Shown here: one piece after another, positions 48,780-57,671 of the stretch
How the letters are laid out: each line of letters starts with the position of its first letter
Numbering within the stretch: position 1 is the stretch's first letter
Assembly (NCBI GenBank): GCA_016795505.1
Contig: JAEUHH010000016.1
Span: 53,008-117,007 of the forward strand
Direction of reading: 5' to 3'
DNA length: 64,000 nt
Source of the DNA: Verrucomicrobiales bacterium
GTDB lineage: Bacteria; Verrucomicrobiota; Verrucomicrobiia; Verrucomicrobiales; DEV007
Position numbers and translations under genes: made by a program
Notes under the pieces: generated by a model
The model's database searches: none
What the model saw: only the letters and a program-made list of their open reading frames with translations
Told to the model about the DNA's origin: nothing

Positions 48780-49964
48780 ATGAATCGCCTTTCCGCCCTC
48801 TGTCTCTGCGGCATTTTCGGCATTGTCGGCTACTGGTTCGTCGATGACACCCGGGCGATGACGGTCGCGTCGATTTTCCGCAACCTGGTCGCCGGGAATA
48901 CGGAGATCGATCAGGATCACTTTCAGCAAGCTGCTCTCCGCGAAGTGAATGCCCGGCGCTCGGAGCAGAATCTCGCGGCACTAAAAGCCGATCCCCAGAT
49001 CCACGAGGCGCTCAGCCGTTTCGGCGCCACCCAGAATCAACTCGCCAGCGCGGAGCTGGAGCCCCTTTTCGCCACCCTGCAAAGGCAGTTCCCCGGCGCC
49101 CAGTATCTCTCCGCCACGGTCTTGCTCGATCCCAGCGATACCGGTTTGCAATCCAGCCTGGCGGAATGGGACGATGCCGGCAATCCCCAGTACGAATCAC
49201 TCAGCACCCTCGCTTTCCGCGACGGTCTGCGACAGGGATGCATCGCAGTATTGTCCCGCCGCCTCCCCCCATTCGACCTGGAAGCCGCGAACCGCGATGG
49301 CGGGCGCTACTTCCAGACCTGTCCCCACTGTCAGAAAGCCCACGCCATCCAGCTCGACCGGGCCGCGCAGACCGTGATCCTCGCCTGCCCCGATTGCAAA
49401 AAGCCCTACGACGTGCTCGCAGCCGATCCCGACGGAGTGTTCCGCCGCGCCACCGACTATTTCGAGGGATTCGAGCTGCCGGTGCCGGTCTCGCCCCCCA
49501 GCCAGTTGCCCGTCGACCGCATGATCGCCATCTGGGCGGCAGTGCTCACCCACTGCGACTACGAGTATGACCACAAAGGCTCGGACAAAGGTGAAGCGTG
49601 GAAATTGCCATCGCGGACCTGGAGCGACGGTCGGGGCGATTGCGAAGACTCCTCGCTCCTCCTCGCCGACGCCCTGAACAGCGCCGGCATCGAGGCCCGC
49701 GTCGCCGTGGGATGGAATATCCACATCGGCCAGCACGCCTGGTGCGTCGCCCGGGCCGGCGGCCGGCAGTGGATCCTCGAGTCCACCCTGCGGCTCAAAC
49801 CCGGTCAGCAACCCAAGCCCGTAGCCGTCGCCGATGGCGCAGACGAGTACCAGCCCGAGCAACTCATCGAGCCCGGACGCCTCCACTTCCGGCTCGATGG
49901 TCGCGTCCGGGCAGGCTGCCCAGACTACTGGTCACCCGACCATTGGGGGACGCTGGCCCAGTGA
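48780..49964 (+). CDS. exported transglutaminase-like protein with CAP-like segment and zinc ribbon
   Basis: A 394-residue protein with an N-terminal membrane segment (residues 4-20), a CAP/SCP-like start (REVNARRSEQNLAALKADPQIHEAL, 54-78) whose catalytic residues are not evident, a four-cysteine ribbon (C181, C184, C203, C206 in TCPHCQK and LACPDCKK), and a transglutaminase fold with Cys288 (GRGDCEDSS), His319 (GQHAW) and acidic Glu334. The catalytic triad is complete, so crosslinking or peptidase activity is likely. The combination of domains is unusual. Alone on its strand. Confidence 0.8.
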   Translation: MNRLSALCLCGIFGIVGYWFVDDTRAMTVASIFRNLVAGNTEIDQDHFQQAALREVNARRSEQNLAALKADPQIHEALSRFGATQNQLASAELEPLFATLQRQFPGAQYLSATVLLDPSDTGLQSSLAEWDDAGNPQYESLSTLAFRDGLRQGCIAVLSRRLPPFDLEAANRDGGRYFQTCPHCQKAHAIQLDRAAQTVILACPDCKKPYDVLAADPDGVFRRATDYFEGFELPVPVSPPSQLPVDRMIAIWAAVLTHCDYEYDHKGSDKGEAWKLPSRTWSDGRGDCEDSSLLLADALNSAGIEARVAVGWNIHIGQHAWCVARAGGRQWILESTLRLKPGQQPKPVAVADGADEYQPEQLIEPGRLHFRLDGRVRAGCPDYWSPDHWGTLAQ

Positions 49965-50033
49965 CTGACGATTTGAGTGGCGGCTGACTGATTTTCCCGC
50001 CCCGACTGCCAAATCCACCAGTCGGTGGCGGCG

Positions 50034-52850
50034 TCATCCCTCCAGCCGCCAGAAGCTGCCGATCGGAGCCAACCGGAAACCAGGGAGCGGCGCATTCGCA
50101 AGGATAACCCCGAAATTGCTCTTCTCGGAAGGCATGAGGTGGACGGCGGCCACGGTCCGGTCCGTAAAGGCCACCAGCAGTGCCACATGTCGCAAACTTC
50201 CCAGAGGCGAGCCCAGCCCCCGGGCCCCGGAGCCGGACGCATCGATGGGCAGCGTCAATGACAGGCTGGTGATGGCCTGCGTGGTGCCCGCCACCGACTG
50301 GAGGGAGCCCTTTCTCAGACGCAGCGTGGGACTGTTGAGCGCCTCCTCACCGACAGACCGGGACAGCGCCGTGCCCGTGTAGAGAGCGACATTTCCGGCC
50401 GCGCTGCTGCCCGTCAGGGAGATCAGGATGGCATACTGACGGCCGCGATCGGTGGCCTCGGCCTGGAGGATGCGACCGACCCGGGCACCCCCGGTGCCCG
50501 GAGCCAGATCGCCCTCGCGCATCAGGATATGCGGATCCCGACCGGGGACAAAATGGACCAGGGCAAAGTCATTCGCCGAGTTCACCCCGGTACCCAGCAG
50601 AGTCGCCAGCACCATGACCTCGTTGTTCGACAGCATCCAATAGCGGTAAAAGCGGCGGAAACCTACTCCCGCCGGCAGACCGGGCGCGGCGATGCCCTCC
50701 AGGGCGATCGGCGTGATGCTGCTTCCGATCGTCCACAATCCCTCGTTCTGGGAGGAGACCGCACCCGTCAGCGTGGCACGATAAAGACAGCCATTGTCCC
50801 GGTTGACCGATTCGCCCAGCAGGGTGCTGAGCTGCCCGGCTATGCCCCCGACTGGCGAAGGCTGGTCGCTCCCCCGTCGGGCGAAGATGGCCGGCGCATT
50901 CATGGCATCGTCGTCGATCATCGCCAGCGCATGATTGTCCAATGTCGAAGTAGCCGGTCCCGTGAGGGCGGTCGGAAAAAATACCTGATCATCCATCACC
51001 GACGGACGATTCGTCACCTGCCCGAGATTGACATCCACCAACGCAGTGACATCCCCCTCGATGCCGGAATTGTTCACGGTCGGCCCGAGGCTGTTCTGGT
51101 GGATGATAGCCGTGTCCTTGGTCGCATCGACCACAGCCGTCCCCGAAACGAGGGTGGCGTAGACGCCCGTCACCTGACGATCTTCCGCAACCGTGAATCC
51201 CCCCAGCGTGCCGATCTTCTGTCCGGTGAATCCCCCCGCGGCGAGTTCATCGCCCTCGCGCAGCAGATAGCTGGGCAGCGTGCCATTGTGCGAGACTAGG
51301 CCGACATCGTTGGCTCGCGTGACGCCGACTCCGGCTCCGCCGACCAGATAGAGCGTCTGCCCCGACAGACCGGTCACCGGGTAGCTGAAGGACCGCACCG
51401 TGAGTGGACCGACGACATCGCCCAACTGCTGGGCGAGCACCAGCGGCCCCGGGATCCCGTGGTAAATGCCGAGATTCCGACCCGATGGGGCGCTGGCACC
51501 CCGCAGCCGTGAGTAGTGGAGCGGCTTCGCATCCTCATCCAAATGATATTGGTAAAACCCGCCCAGCACCCCATCCGCCAGACCATTGGCGAAGTCCCCT
51601 GTCCGCGCCTCGACGATCCCCGGCAGCGGTCCGGATACACTGGGGTAGTAGTAGGCCGCCCCTTGGTCGACAGTGGCCCCCAGATCGCCATCGACGGCGC
51701 CGACGACCACCGCATTGCCGGCGAACGTCACCGCCGAGCCGAAGGAGTCGAGCCCGAGCAGGTCGTTGGGGAGAAAGGCCCGCAAGTGGTCACCGGTCTG
51801 CACATCGTAGAGATCGACCCGTCCCGTGTCCGCGAGCACCGTGGAATTGCCTCTCGCAGAGCCGACCAACGCCAGATTGCCCCGCACCGCGACAGAAATG
51901 CCCCCCTGATCCCCGGCCTGAGCCAGCGGTGCCACCAGCCGATGGAGGGCATTGTTGTCATCCAGCGAAAAGACGAAGGCCGATCCCCGGGCCTGCCCCC
52001 CCACTTTGTCACCCGCGGCGCCTATGACGACATGGTCCCCCGAGACCGCGATCGACGAGCCAAAGAGATCGCCGGCTTCCGGCGTGGTGGGAGCAATCCA
52101 TTTCTCTATCTCCAAATCATTCAAAGCCCCGCCGGGAGGAATCGTCCGGATATACGCGGCTCCCCGATTGCCCAGATTGCCGGGTGCAGTCGCAAAAGCC
52201 AGATTGCCCTGCAGCGCGACCGCAAAGCCAAAGCGATCCCCCGCCACCGTGTCGCTGCCGAAGCGCCTGAACCGGTGCGTGGCCGTCAGGAGCACCGTGT
52301 TCAGGTCGAAGAGATAGGTGGCCCCGGCATCGACGCCCACCGCATCATCGAGAGGCGCCCCCACCAGCGCCACCGAGCCTTCCAGCGCCACCGCAGCGCC
52401 GAACTGAGATCCCGCAGTCGGGTCGGGAGAGGCAAATTTGATCAACTGCCGCCCCCGGACCAGATCGAACAGATACACCGAGCCGGCAGAACCCTCATCC
52501 CCCGGCGCCCCGATCAGCGCCAGCGACCCATTCACCGCCACCGCCGTGCCAAAGCGATCCCCCGCCGCCGCATCCGTCGAGAGGGGCCGCAGCGTGCGCA
52601 GACGGCGCCCATTCGCCGACGCATACACATGGACCGCCCCCGCATCCGCCCCGAGCAGACTGTCGCCGGGATCGGAGACCACCAGGTAGGAGTCATTGGC
52701 CGCCACCGCCAGACCAAAATCCAGATCCGCCGGCGTCGCCGGGACCGGCGCATGGAGCTTCAACACCGGCGGCTCGATCGCCATCACGGCAGAAAGTGAA
52801 CTCAAAACGAAGAGGCCGGAGGCGAGTCGGGAAGAGAGACGGTGCTTCAT
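50034..52850 (-). CDS. secreted FG-GAP-type beta-propeller protein
   Basis: 938 residues after a signal peptide (LASGLFVLSSLSAVMA). At least six FG-GAP-like blades occupy the first half, each with D-x-FG-x-A/S-V-A-x-x-G-x-x-x-x-V/I-G-A-P or similar (GDRFGTAVAVNGSLALIGAP, GSQFGAAVALEGSVALVGAP, GDLFGSSIAVSGDHVVIGAA). The second half has longer beta repeats with REGD/RRGSD motifs (LREGDELAAGGFTG, ARRGSDQPSPVGG, MREGDLAPGTGG). Such propellers bind calcium and act in adhesion or as surface proteins. The function is otherwise unknown. Confidence 0.85.
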   Translation of the reverse strand: MKHRLSSRLASGLFVLSSLSAVMAIEPPVLKLHAPVPATPADLDFGLAVAANDSYLVVSDPGDSLLGADAGAVHVYASANGRRLRTLRPLSTDAAAGDRFGTAVAVNGSLALIGAPGDEGSAGSVYLFDLVRGRQLIKFASPDPTAGSQFGAAVALEGSVALVGAPLDDAVGVDAGATYLFDLNTVLLTATHRFRRFGSDTVAGDRFGFAVALQGNLAFATAPGNLGNRGAAYIRTIPPGGALNDLEIEKWIAPTTPEAGDLFGSSIAVSGDHVVIGAAGDKVGGQARGSAFVFSLDDNNALHRLVAPLAQAGDQGGISVAVRGNLALVGSARGNSTVLADTGRVDLYDVQTGDHLRAFLPNDLLGLDSFGSAVTFAGNAVVVGAVDGDLGATVDQGAAYYYPSVSGPLPGIVEARTGDFANGLADGVLGGFYQYHLDEDAKPLHYSRLRGASAPSGRNLGIYHGIPGPLVLAQQLGDVVGPLTVRSFSYPVTGLSGQTLYLVGGAGVGVTRANDVGLVSHNGTLPSYLLREGDELAAGGFTGQKIGTLGGFTVAEDRQVTGVYATLVSGTAVVDATKDTAIIHQNSLGPTVNNSGIEGDVTALVDVNLGQVTNRPSVMDDQVFFPTALTGPATSTLDNHALAMIDDDAMNAPAIFARRGSDQPSPVGGIAGQLSTLLGESVNRDNGCLYRATLTGAVSSQNEGLWTIGSSITPIALEGIAAPGLPAGVGFRRFYRYWMLSNNEVMVLATLLGTGVNSANDFALVHFVPGRDPHILMREGDLAPGTGGARVGRILQAEATDRGRQYAILISLTGSSAAGNVALYTGTALSRSVGEEALNSPTLRLRKGSLQSVAGTTQAITSLSLTLPIDASGSGARGLGSPLGSLRHVALLVAFTDRTVAAVHLMPSEKSNFGVILANAPLPGFRLAPIGSFWRLEG

Positions 52851-52927
52851 GAACGGAGAGTTAACCCAGATCAGGCCGGAAAGACAAGCACCGAACGCTC
52901 AGAGACTGCAACGGCAGCGGCGGAAAT

Positions 52928-52971
52928 CCGATCAAAGAGGGTCTCATCGCCGATCCAACAGGGTCTCATCG
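52928..52971. repeat. dispersed 22 bp hairpin repeat, doublet D
   Basis: Two adjoining 22 bp units in inverse orientation: CCGATCAAAGAGGGTCTCAT (+CG) and CCGATCCAACAGGGTCTCAT (+CG). Located 78 bp before the FG-GAP gene start on the minus strand. Confidence 0.83.
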
Positions 52972-53167
52972 CAAACTCTCTGCCCTCGCCAGACAGGGAT
53001 GATCCGATTGGGAGACCCTGCTGGAGCCACCTGTCCCGACCAGTGGTCGGGCAATGCTCGGCCAAAGCCACCGGTCAGCCAAAATCTGCGCCCGCTCCAC
53101 CTCCTCCCCGTCAGATCACGAGTCCACACCCCACCCTCAAACGCCAGCAACCGCGGCGCCTCCCACC

Positions 53168-53209
53168 CCAAAATCCAAAATCCAAGATCCAAAACCCAAG
53201 ATCCCAAAT
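53168..53209. repeat. tandem heptamer array (CCAARAY type)
   Basis: Six tandem heptamers: CCAAAAT, CCAAAAT, CCAAGAT, CCAAAAC, CCAAGAT, CCCAAAT. It lies just beyond the stop of the isomerase-like gene, a position similar to that of the other heptamer array beside the sigma gene stop at 48070. Confidence 0.8.
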
Positions 53210-53216
53210 CCACCCC

Positions 53217-54269
53217 TCACCCCACTGCCGCGATCGTCTTGTCCAGCAGCGCCTTGGTCTTCCGGATGCCTTCGATCTCCGGGTCCTTCGCGCCCTCGTA
53301 TTCGATCCCGATGTAGCCGGTGTAGGCCGAGGCCGCCACGATCTTCATCATCCGCAGGTAGTCCGTGTGGATTTCCTCGCCCTGGTCATTGAAATCGTGG
53401 GATTTCGCACTGACACCCTTGGCAAAGGGCATCAGATCCTCGACCCCCTGATAGCGGTCGTATTCCAGCCCGCCGGGATTTTCGCGGTAGATCGGATCAC
53501 CCTCATAGAGCGCCTTTTCCTTCGCATACTGGTCGGCATTGCCCCGGTTCTTGGCCACGTAGAAATTGCCGAAGTCCGGCAGCGTGCCGCAGTTGTCCCG
53601 GCCCACCCCCTTCATCACCGATGCCAGCCAGGCGCCATTCGACGACAGGTCGCCGTGGTTTTCCACGATCACATTGATGGCGTGTTCCGCCGCGAACTCC
53701 GCCAGCCGCGACAGCCCGTCCACACACAGGTCGCGCTGCTGCTCCGGCGAAAGCTGGTCGCTTGAGCGGGCATTCACCCGGATCGAGTGACAGCCGAGGT
53801 ATTTCGCCGCCTCCACCCAGGCGAAGTGTCCCTCCACGCTGGCCGAGCGCTTGTCCTCCTGCGGATCGCCCAGATTGCCCACCCGGTCGCACATGATCAG
53901 CACACTGCGGACCCCCAGGTCGTCGGCGCGCTTCTTCATTTCCGCCAGATAGGCCTTGTCCTTCGGCTGGTAGCCCAGCTTCTCGTGTTCCACAAAGCAG
54001 AATTGGTTCACCCATTCCACCGCGTCGATGCCGAAGGTCTCCTTCGCGATCTTGGGAAAGTCCAGATTGTCCAGTTCCCCCGCCTGCAGCGCCTTGTGCA
54101 GCGACCACTCCGCCAGCGACACTTGGAAGCGCTTGGAAGCCGCCTTTGGCTCCGCCCCCTCGCCCCCCGGCTCCTTCGCCGGCTGCCCGCAGGCATTGAG
54201 GAACAACCCGCCCCCCATCAGGGCGGTCGAGGATTTCAGGAAATCACGGCGGTGGTGGGAGGTCTTCAT
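53217..54269 (-). CDS. exported sugar phosphate isomerase/epimerase-like TIM-barrel protein
   Basis: 350 residues. The leader has both a twin-arginine-type start (HRRDFLKSSTALMGGG) and a lipobox-like LNACG, so it may be a Tat-exported lipoprotein. The mature part is a xylose isomerase-like TIM barrel (AP endonuclease family 2 fold) with metal-ligand candidates in INVIVENHGDLSS, LPDFGNF, SAKSHDFND and GYIGIEYEG. PVC bacteria have many such proteins, probably acting on uncommon sugars. It is the last ordinary chromosomal gene before the cassette region. Confidence 0.88.
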   Translation of the reverse strand: MKTSHHRRDFLKSSTALMGGGLFLNACGQPAKEPGGEGAEPKAASKRFQVSLAEWSLHKALQAGELDNLDFPKIAKETFGIDAVEWVNQFCFVEHEKLGYQPKDKAYLAEMKKRADDLGVRSVLIMCDRVGNLGDPQEDKRSASVEGHFAWVEAAKYLGCHSIRVNARSSDQLSPEQQRDLCVDGLSRLAEFAAEHAINVIVENHGDLSSNGAWLASVMKGVGRDNCGTLPDFGNFYVAKNRGNADQYAKEKALYEGDPIYRENPGGLEYDRYQGVEDLMPFAKGVSAKSHDFNDQGEEIHTDYLRMMKIVAASAYTGYIGIEYEGAKDPEIEGIRKTKALLDKTIAAVG

Positions 54270-54760
54270 ATTCGGATCGGGCTAGAGGTGAGACAGTCGA
54301 CTGTTCCAGTCTTCAAAAAAAGAACCGTCAAACGCCTCCCAGTTTCCCGTCTCACCGTCCGAATTGCAACCGACGCTTTGCCGCGGGACACTTCGTCGCG
54401 TGGGAAAAGGGAGGGAAGTCGTTGTGAGACACTGGCTACCCTGCTGTCGCCAGCCCATGCCGCCGCTGGCGCATTTCAAGGCCGCGCCCCTGCGCGGACC
54501 ACCCGGCCGGATCGCGCTCACCCTGAAACCCTGAAACCGATCCCGTCCCACCCCGAGAAAGGCCACCGACCGCCCCTGCCGCCGGTTCCGCCGCCTGGCG
54601 CCCGCCTCCAGGGGACAGGGCCGGATGGAACAAAGACGCGGGCGCGCCTCGCGCCTTTGGACGCGCTGAGAGCCTCTCCGAGCCCGAACCACGAGTCATT
54701 CCGCCCTCCGGGAACGACAGCCGACTGACCACCTGGACGACTTGTTCGTTGTTAGAGTTT
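54270..54760. other. intergenic boundary region, 491 bp
   Basis: No gene is supported. The left part (54270-54594) holds nothing I recognise and should contain the isomerase promoter. The right part is a 142 bp fragment of the long repeat (54595-54736), followed by CTTGTTCGTTGTTAGAG, which on the minus strand reads CTCTAACAACGAACAAG, like the proximal end of a cassette recombination site. It marks the left end of the cassette array. Confidence 0.55.
54595..54736. repeat. long repeat, 142 bp fragment (third copy)
   Basis: Matches 57407-57548 of the first full copy along its whole 142 bp without gaps and with few substitutions. It starts at CTGGCGCCCGCCTCCAGGGG and stops at CTGACCACCTGG, so it lacks both the left 710 bp and the right 114 bp of the full element. 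Confidence 0.88.
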
Positions 54761-55225
54761 TCATGGTCGGAACGTAGCTAGCAAGGCCACATTTCGACCG
54801 GCCGCTACGTATAGGTAGGTGGTTTCGCCGCCATGCACGCTCCTCCAAACACTGTCGAGAGCAAGATCACGATCCTCGGCTCTTGCAATCTCAGCAATCT
54901 CTCCGAAATATCTCACATTGGCCCACGAGATTCCGTCGCTGTCTTCTCTGTGCATCGATGAGGACGCGATCCATTTAGTTAAAGGTGTGTCGCTTTCAAT
55001 TAGCCATTCATAATTGTCGCCATCAGCAAGCGAAAAGGTGCGTGCTGCCGTAGCAACAATTCTTGTTCCCTCTGGCAGAGTTAGCCCAGTCTCCGCGGCA
55101 ACCCGGGAATGCGTTGCCAGGTCGATGCGGACAAGAACATGTGGGATCGTTGCCCCGAAGAGCAAACCGGCAAAGGCAACGACCAAGCCGGCAATGATCA
55201 AGCGCATCTTTGGAGTTGGCTTCAT
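54761..55225 (-). CDS. cassette hypothetical protein with N-terminal membrane segment
   Basis: 154 residues, not recognised. A hydrophobic N-terminus (RLIIAGLVVAFAGLLFGA) acts as signal anchor or signal peptide, and the rest is a soluble domain exposed outside (ARTFSLADGDNYEWLIESDT, WRSVHGGETTYLYVAAGRN). Leftmost gene of the array. ATG 55225 and, 6 codons later, ATG 55207 are both possible. Confidence 0.75.
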   Translation of the reverse strand: MKPTPKMRLIIAGLVVAFAGLLFGATIPHVLVRIDLATHSRVAAETGLTLPEGTRIVATAARTFSLADGDNYEWLIESDTPLTKWIASSSMHREDSDGISWANVRYFGEIAEIARAEDRDLALDSVWRSVHGGETTYLYVAAGRNVALLATFRP

Positions 55226-55232
55226 CTTTTCA

Positions 55233-55325
55233 CCGAACGCTTCGGATCAGGCGACGGCGAGCGCAAGATGTTGCTGACATGACAGATGCCATACGAGCCG
55301 TTGCCTGCATCCGTTTTGTTCGCCC
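55233..55325 (-). repeat. attC-like site
   Basis: On the minus strand it opens GCGAACAAAACGGATGCAGG and closes AGCGTTCGGTG 8 bases before the next ATG. GCGAACA and CGTTCGG are complementary ends; the inner arms GATGCAGGCAACGGC and GCCGTCGCCTGATC pair imperfectly. Confidence 0.65.
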
Positions 55326-55367
55326 GGTTGTCGTCTGAGTGTTCTGTGAGTTCGGGATTCATGAAGT

Positions 55368-55865
55368 CTACATGCCACGCTCGGCAAAGAAAGAAGCCAT
55401 CTCGCTGTCGATGAGGTCAGCAAGCGTCTTCGCTGTGTGAAAGTAAATGGTGATCTCTTCGATGTCGTCCTTGAAGAGGACTATGTTGAGGGGGACGTGC
55501 TGCCCCTGAAAGACCACCTGATATTCAAGGCTGCGCTCCTCCTCGTGCGTCATCCGGGCCGCGAGATCGGCAATGTGCGAAATGACCTTCGCAGTGTATC
55601 CGCCCGTAATCTGAGGCGAAAGACGTTGAAGAAAAGGCGCAAGGTCAGACAGATCAAAACTGGTGGAACTCTCCTGTAACTTCGTCGCCTGCTCATCTCT
55701 GTGAAGAGCGTCGGACTCGTCAGGCGGGATTCCGTCTGGCTCTCGCTCCACGAAATACCAGTATCCAAGGATGAAGACACCAAAGGCGACTGGCACGAAC
55801 CAGTTTCGGTGATCCAAAGCCAGCAATGCTCCGAAGCCGATTAATGCCAGGCCCATCCACTTCAT
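55368..55865 (-). CDS. cassette membrane protein of unknown function
   Basis: 165 residues with two hydrophobic spans at the N-terminus (LALIGFGALLALDH and FVPVAFGVFILGYWYFV) and a cytoplasmic or outer C-terminal domain of about 120 residues (mixed alpha/beta; SLEYQVVFQGQHVPLNIVLF). Not recognised. ATG 55865 was chosen; the open frame up to 55922 runs back into the recombination site. Confidence 0.78.
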   Translation of the reverse strand: MKWMGLALIGFGALLALDHRNWFVPVAFGVFILGYWYFVEREPDGIPPDESDALHRDEQATKLQESSTSFDLSDLAPFLQRLSPQITGGYTAKVISHIADLAARMTHEEERSLEYQVVFQGQHVPLNIVLFKDDIEEITIYFHTAKTLADLIDSEMASFFAERGM

Positions 55866-55879
55866 GCGCTTTGATATTG

Positions 55880-56006
55880 GGGCGAACGTCCGAGGTGTGG
55901 CAGCGGCTACTGGGAGCGCCACCTCGAAACAGGGTTAAGTGTTGTAGTAAAGAGGGTCATCTCGACTCGGAGCGAGTAGCCGCTTGTCCACCACCGCCTT
56001 GTTGTG
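55880..56006 (-). repeat. attC-like site
   Basis: About 127 bp. The minus strand opens GCACAACAAGGCGGTGGTGG, contains ACAAGCGGCTACTCGC and its partner GTAGCCGCTGCCACACCTCG, and closes GGACGTTCGCC. The last 17 codons of the upstream gene run into it. Confidence 0.7.
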
Positions 56007-56676
56007 CTGGTTCGTTGTCGCGGTAAACCCAGTCGTGGATCGTTCCGAGATTGGCTTCGCAGTAGGCTCTTACTGCTCGGAAAATCTCTCGCTCACTCTC
56101 AACGTAATCCTGGTAGGCCTGATCTGATTGTCCGCCGGCTTCGATCTCACCTTCAAGATGATCAGCCTGCCGGTCAACCCCTGCGGATCGAAGTGCATTG
56201 ATAATCCGTGGGAGTGCTGACCGATATTCGGAGAAGAGAAGTTGATGATCGGTGTGGTAGAGACCGTGAAAGGTGTTGATCGCGAATAGATTCACGATCG
56301 GCTCTGGCGCGTCATCAGGACAGGTCACCAAGTCATCGTCGGTTCCGGCTGCGTCCATCAATTCGTAGATGTCATACGTGCCGCGAATGATCTTGCGAGT
56401 TTCCGTCTTCGTCGGCCGTGCGGCGCGCTCCTTGGCAGCAAAATTGGTCTTCCAGCCGATCAGTTCGATAGCCGCAGAAACATCTCCTTTCGTCCTCTCC
56501 AACGCGGCGCACGCTTCGTCTACGGAAACACCCGTCTCCGAAGTCAGGGGCTCGGCGTAAATCTGGCGGGCCTTCTCAATCGCTGTTGGAAGATCTGGCG
56601 CAGCTCCGATCACCTCTTTCGCGGTCGCGAGGGATACTGGAACTTGTTCTCGAAGCGCTTTGATCTGCTCGATCAT
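55957..56676 (-). CDS. cassette protein with two N-terminal EF-Ts/UBA-like motifs
   Basis: 239 residues. Residues 2-38 (IEQIKALREQVPVSLATAKE then VIGAAPDLPTAIEKA) and 48-74 (TGVSVDEACAALERTKGDVSAAIELI) each resemble the small three-helix UBA-like fold at the start of elongation factor Ts. The remainder is helical and acidic, with no membrane segment. It is not EF-Ts itself, which would continue with a dimerisation domain. The C-terminal GGGGQAATRSESR is coded by the recombination site. Confidence 0.78.
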   Translation of the reverse strand: MIEQIKALREQVPVSLATAKEVIGAAPDLPTAIEKARQIYAEPLTSETGVSVDEACAALERTKGDVSAAIELIGWKTNFAAKERAARPTKTETRKIIRGTYDIYELMDAAGTDDDLVTCPDDAPEPIVNLFAINTFHGLYHTDHQLLFSEYRSALPRIINALRSAGVDRQADHLEGEIEAGGQSDQAYQDYVESEREIFRAVRAYCEANLGTIHDWVYRDNEPAQQGGGGQAATRSESR

Positions 56677-56696
56677 TTCTTTGGCACAACAGTTTG

Positions 56697-57662
56697 TTAT
56701 CCGATTTCACTATCGCCCCGCTTCTCTACCGGCGGCAGTGATATCGATATCACCGAAATTCCCATCCCTCTCTCTGTCAATCGCTTTTGCGCCCGGAACG
56801 GGCTGGTGTTTTGTACGATCGGGAATCTTGGTTTTCCAAAGCATCAAGCGAACCAGATCGTTCTGGATATCGACTTTTCAACCACTTGCGGCGCTCGCTC
56901 AGCCGGGCGGGGACTGCCGCCGGTGACCTCCGCGGGTCGCGATCAGGGCGCCTCTTTCGCGATCACACCCTCTTGCCTTGCCGATCCGACCGGGTCTCGT
57001 CTCCGATCCAACCGGGTCTGATCGGCATGCCGCGCGATCAGGCGCGCCCGTCAGGCGACCGGACGGGTGAGTTCAACACGGAGGCGCGCAGGAGCGGAGG
57101 CGCGCAGGAGCGGAGGGCCGCAGAGATTTGGCCCAACTGCCATCGGCTTTTGTCGGTTTGGGTGATTTCTACCTTCTCTGCGGTCCTCAGCCCTCTTGCG
57201 CCTCTGCGTTGAGAGGCCCGCGTTTCCAGAACTCATTCAATGGATCCGGAGCCGCGGTCGCCAGAGCGTGGAAGTCGGTCCGGCGTTGCTGCCGGTACGG
57301 CGTACCACCGTCTGGCGACGGCGGCTACGGGATGCAATCGAAAGGCGACTGCTTTTCATCGGTAGCTGCGCTCGCCAGAGCGTGGCCGAGGGCGTCGGGC
57401 CACCGTCTGGCGCCCGCCTCCAGGGGACAGGGCCGGATGGAACAAAGACGCGGGCGCGCCTCGCGCCTTTGGACGCGCGGAGAGCCTCTCCGAGCCCGGA
57501 CCACGAGTCATTCCGCCCTCCGGGAACGACAGCCGACTGACCATCTGGCTCAGCCGCTCAACACAACGCGCATCAGCGCCTTCCGGCCCCTCGACCGGGC
57601 TGGTTCAACTATGGGTGCAGTCCAAGGGCTCGTTCCTCGCCTTGGCTACACCCTTTATTGTT
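56697..57662. repeat. long non-coding repeat, copy 1 (966 bp)
   Basis: Aligns with 60304-61253 end to end. The 16 bp length difference is fully accounted for by a tandem 16-mer (GAGGCGCGCAGGAGCG at 57081-57096 and again at 57097-57112) that copy 2 has once. Inside are a hairpin doublet (56981-57025), a long inverted repeat (about 57074-57213, arms with AACACGGAGGCGCGCAGGAG and CTTGCGCCTCTGCGTTGA) and two REP-like hairpins (57259-57319 and 57373-57412) with arms CGCCAGAGCGTGG and CCACCGTCTGGCG. Confidence 0.9.
56981..57025. repeat. dispersed 22 bp hairpin repeat, doublet E
   Basis: Units CCGATCCGACCGGGTCTCGT (+CT) and CCGATCCAACCGGGTCTGAT (+CGG), inverse orientation, within long repeat copy 1. 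A weaker third unit, CGATCACACCCTCTTGCCTT (+G), directly precedes it. Confidence 0.78.
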
Positions 57663-57671
57663 GTGGCAGCG

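Larger units (their letters stand above)
52851..53216. other. intergenic region with repeats, 366 bp
   Basis: No gene seen. It contains hairpin doublet D (52928-52971), a weaker related stretch at about 52999-53022 (GATCCGATTGGGAGACCCTG), a self-complementary CCGACCAGTGGTCGG at about 53036-53050, and the heptamer array 53168-53209. The promoter of the FG-GAP gene should lie at its left end. Confidence 0.6.
56677..57671. other. gene-free stretch in the array, 995 bp
   Basis: Almost entirely the first full copy of the long repeat (56697-57662). Short open frames in it are not conserved in frame with the second copy and have no ribosome sites. GGCACAACAGTTTGTTATCC at 56683-56702 may be the end of a recombination site. 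Confidence 0.6.

Noticed and set aside
56787..57212. 141-codon frame in long repeat copy 1
   Set aside because: Copy 1 has a 16-mer duplication that shifts the frame relative to copy 2, which argues against coding.
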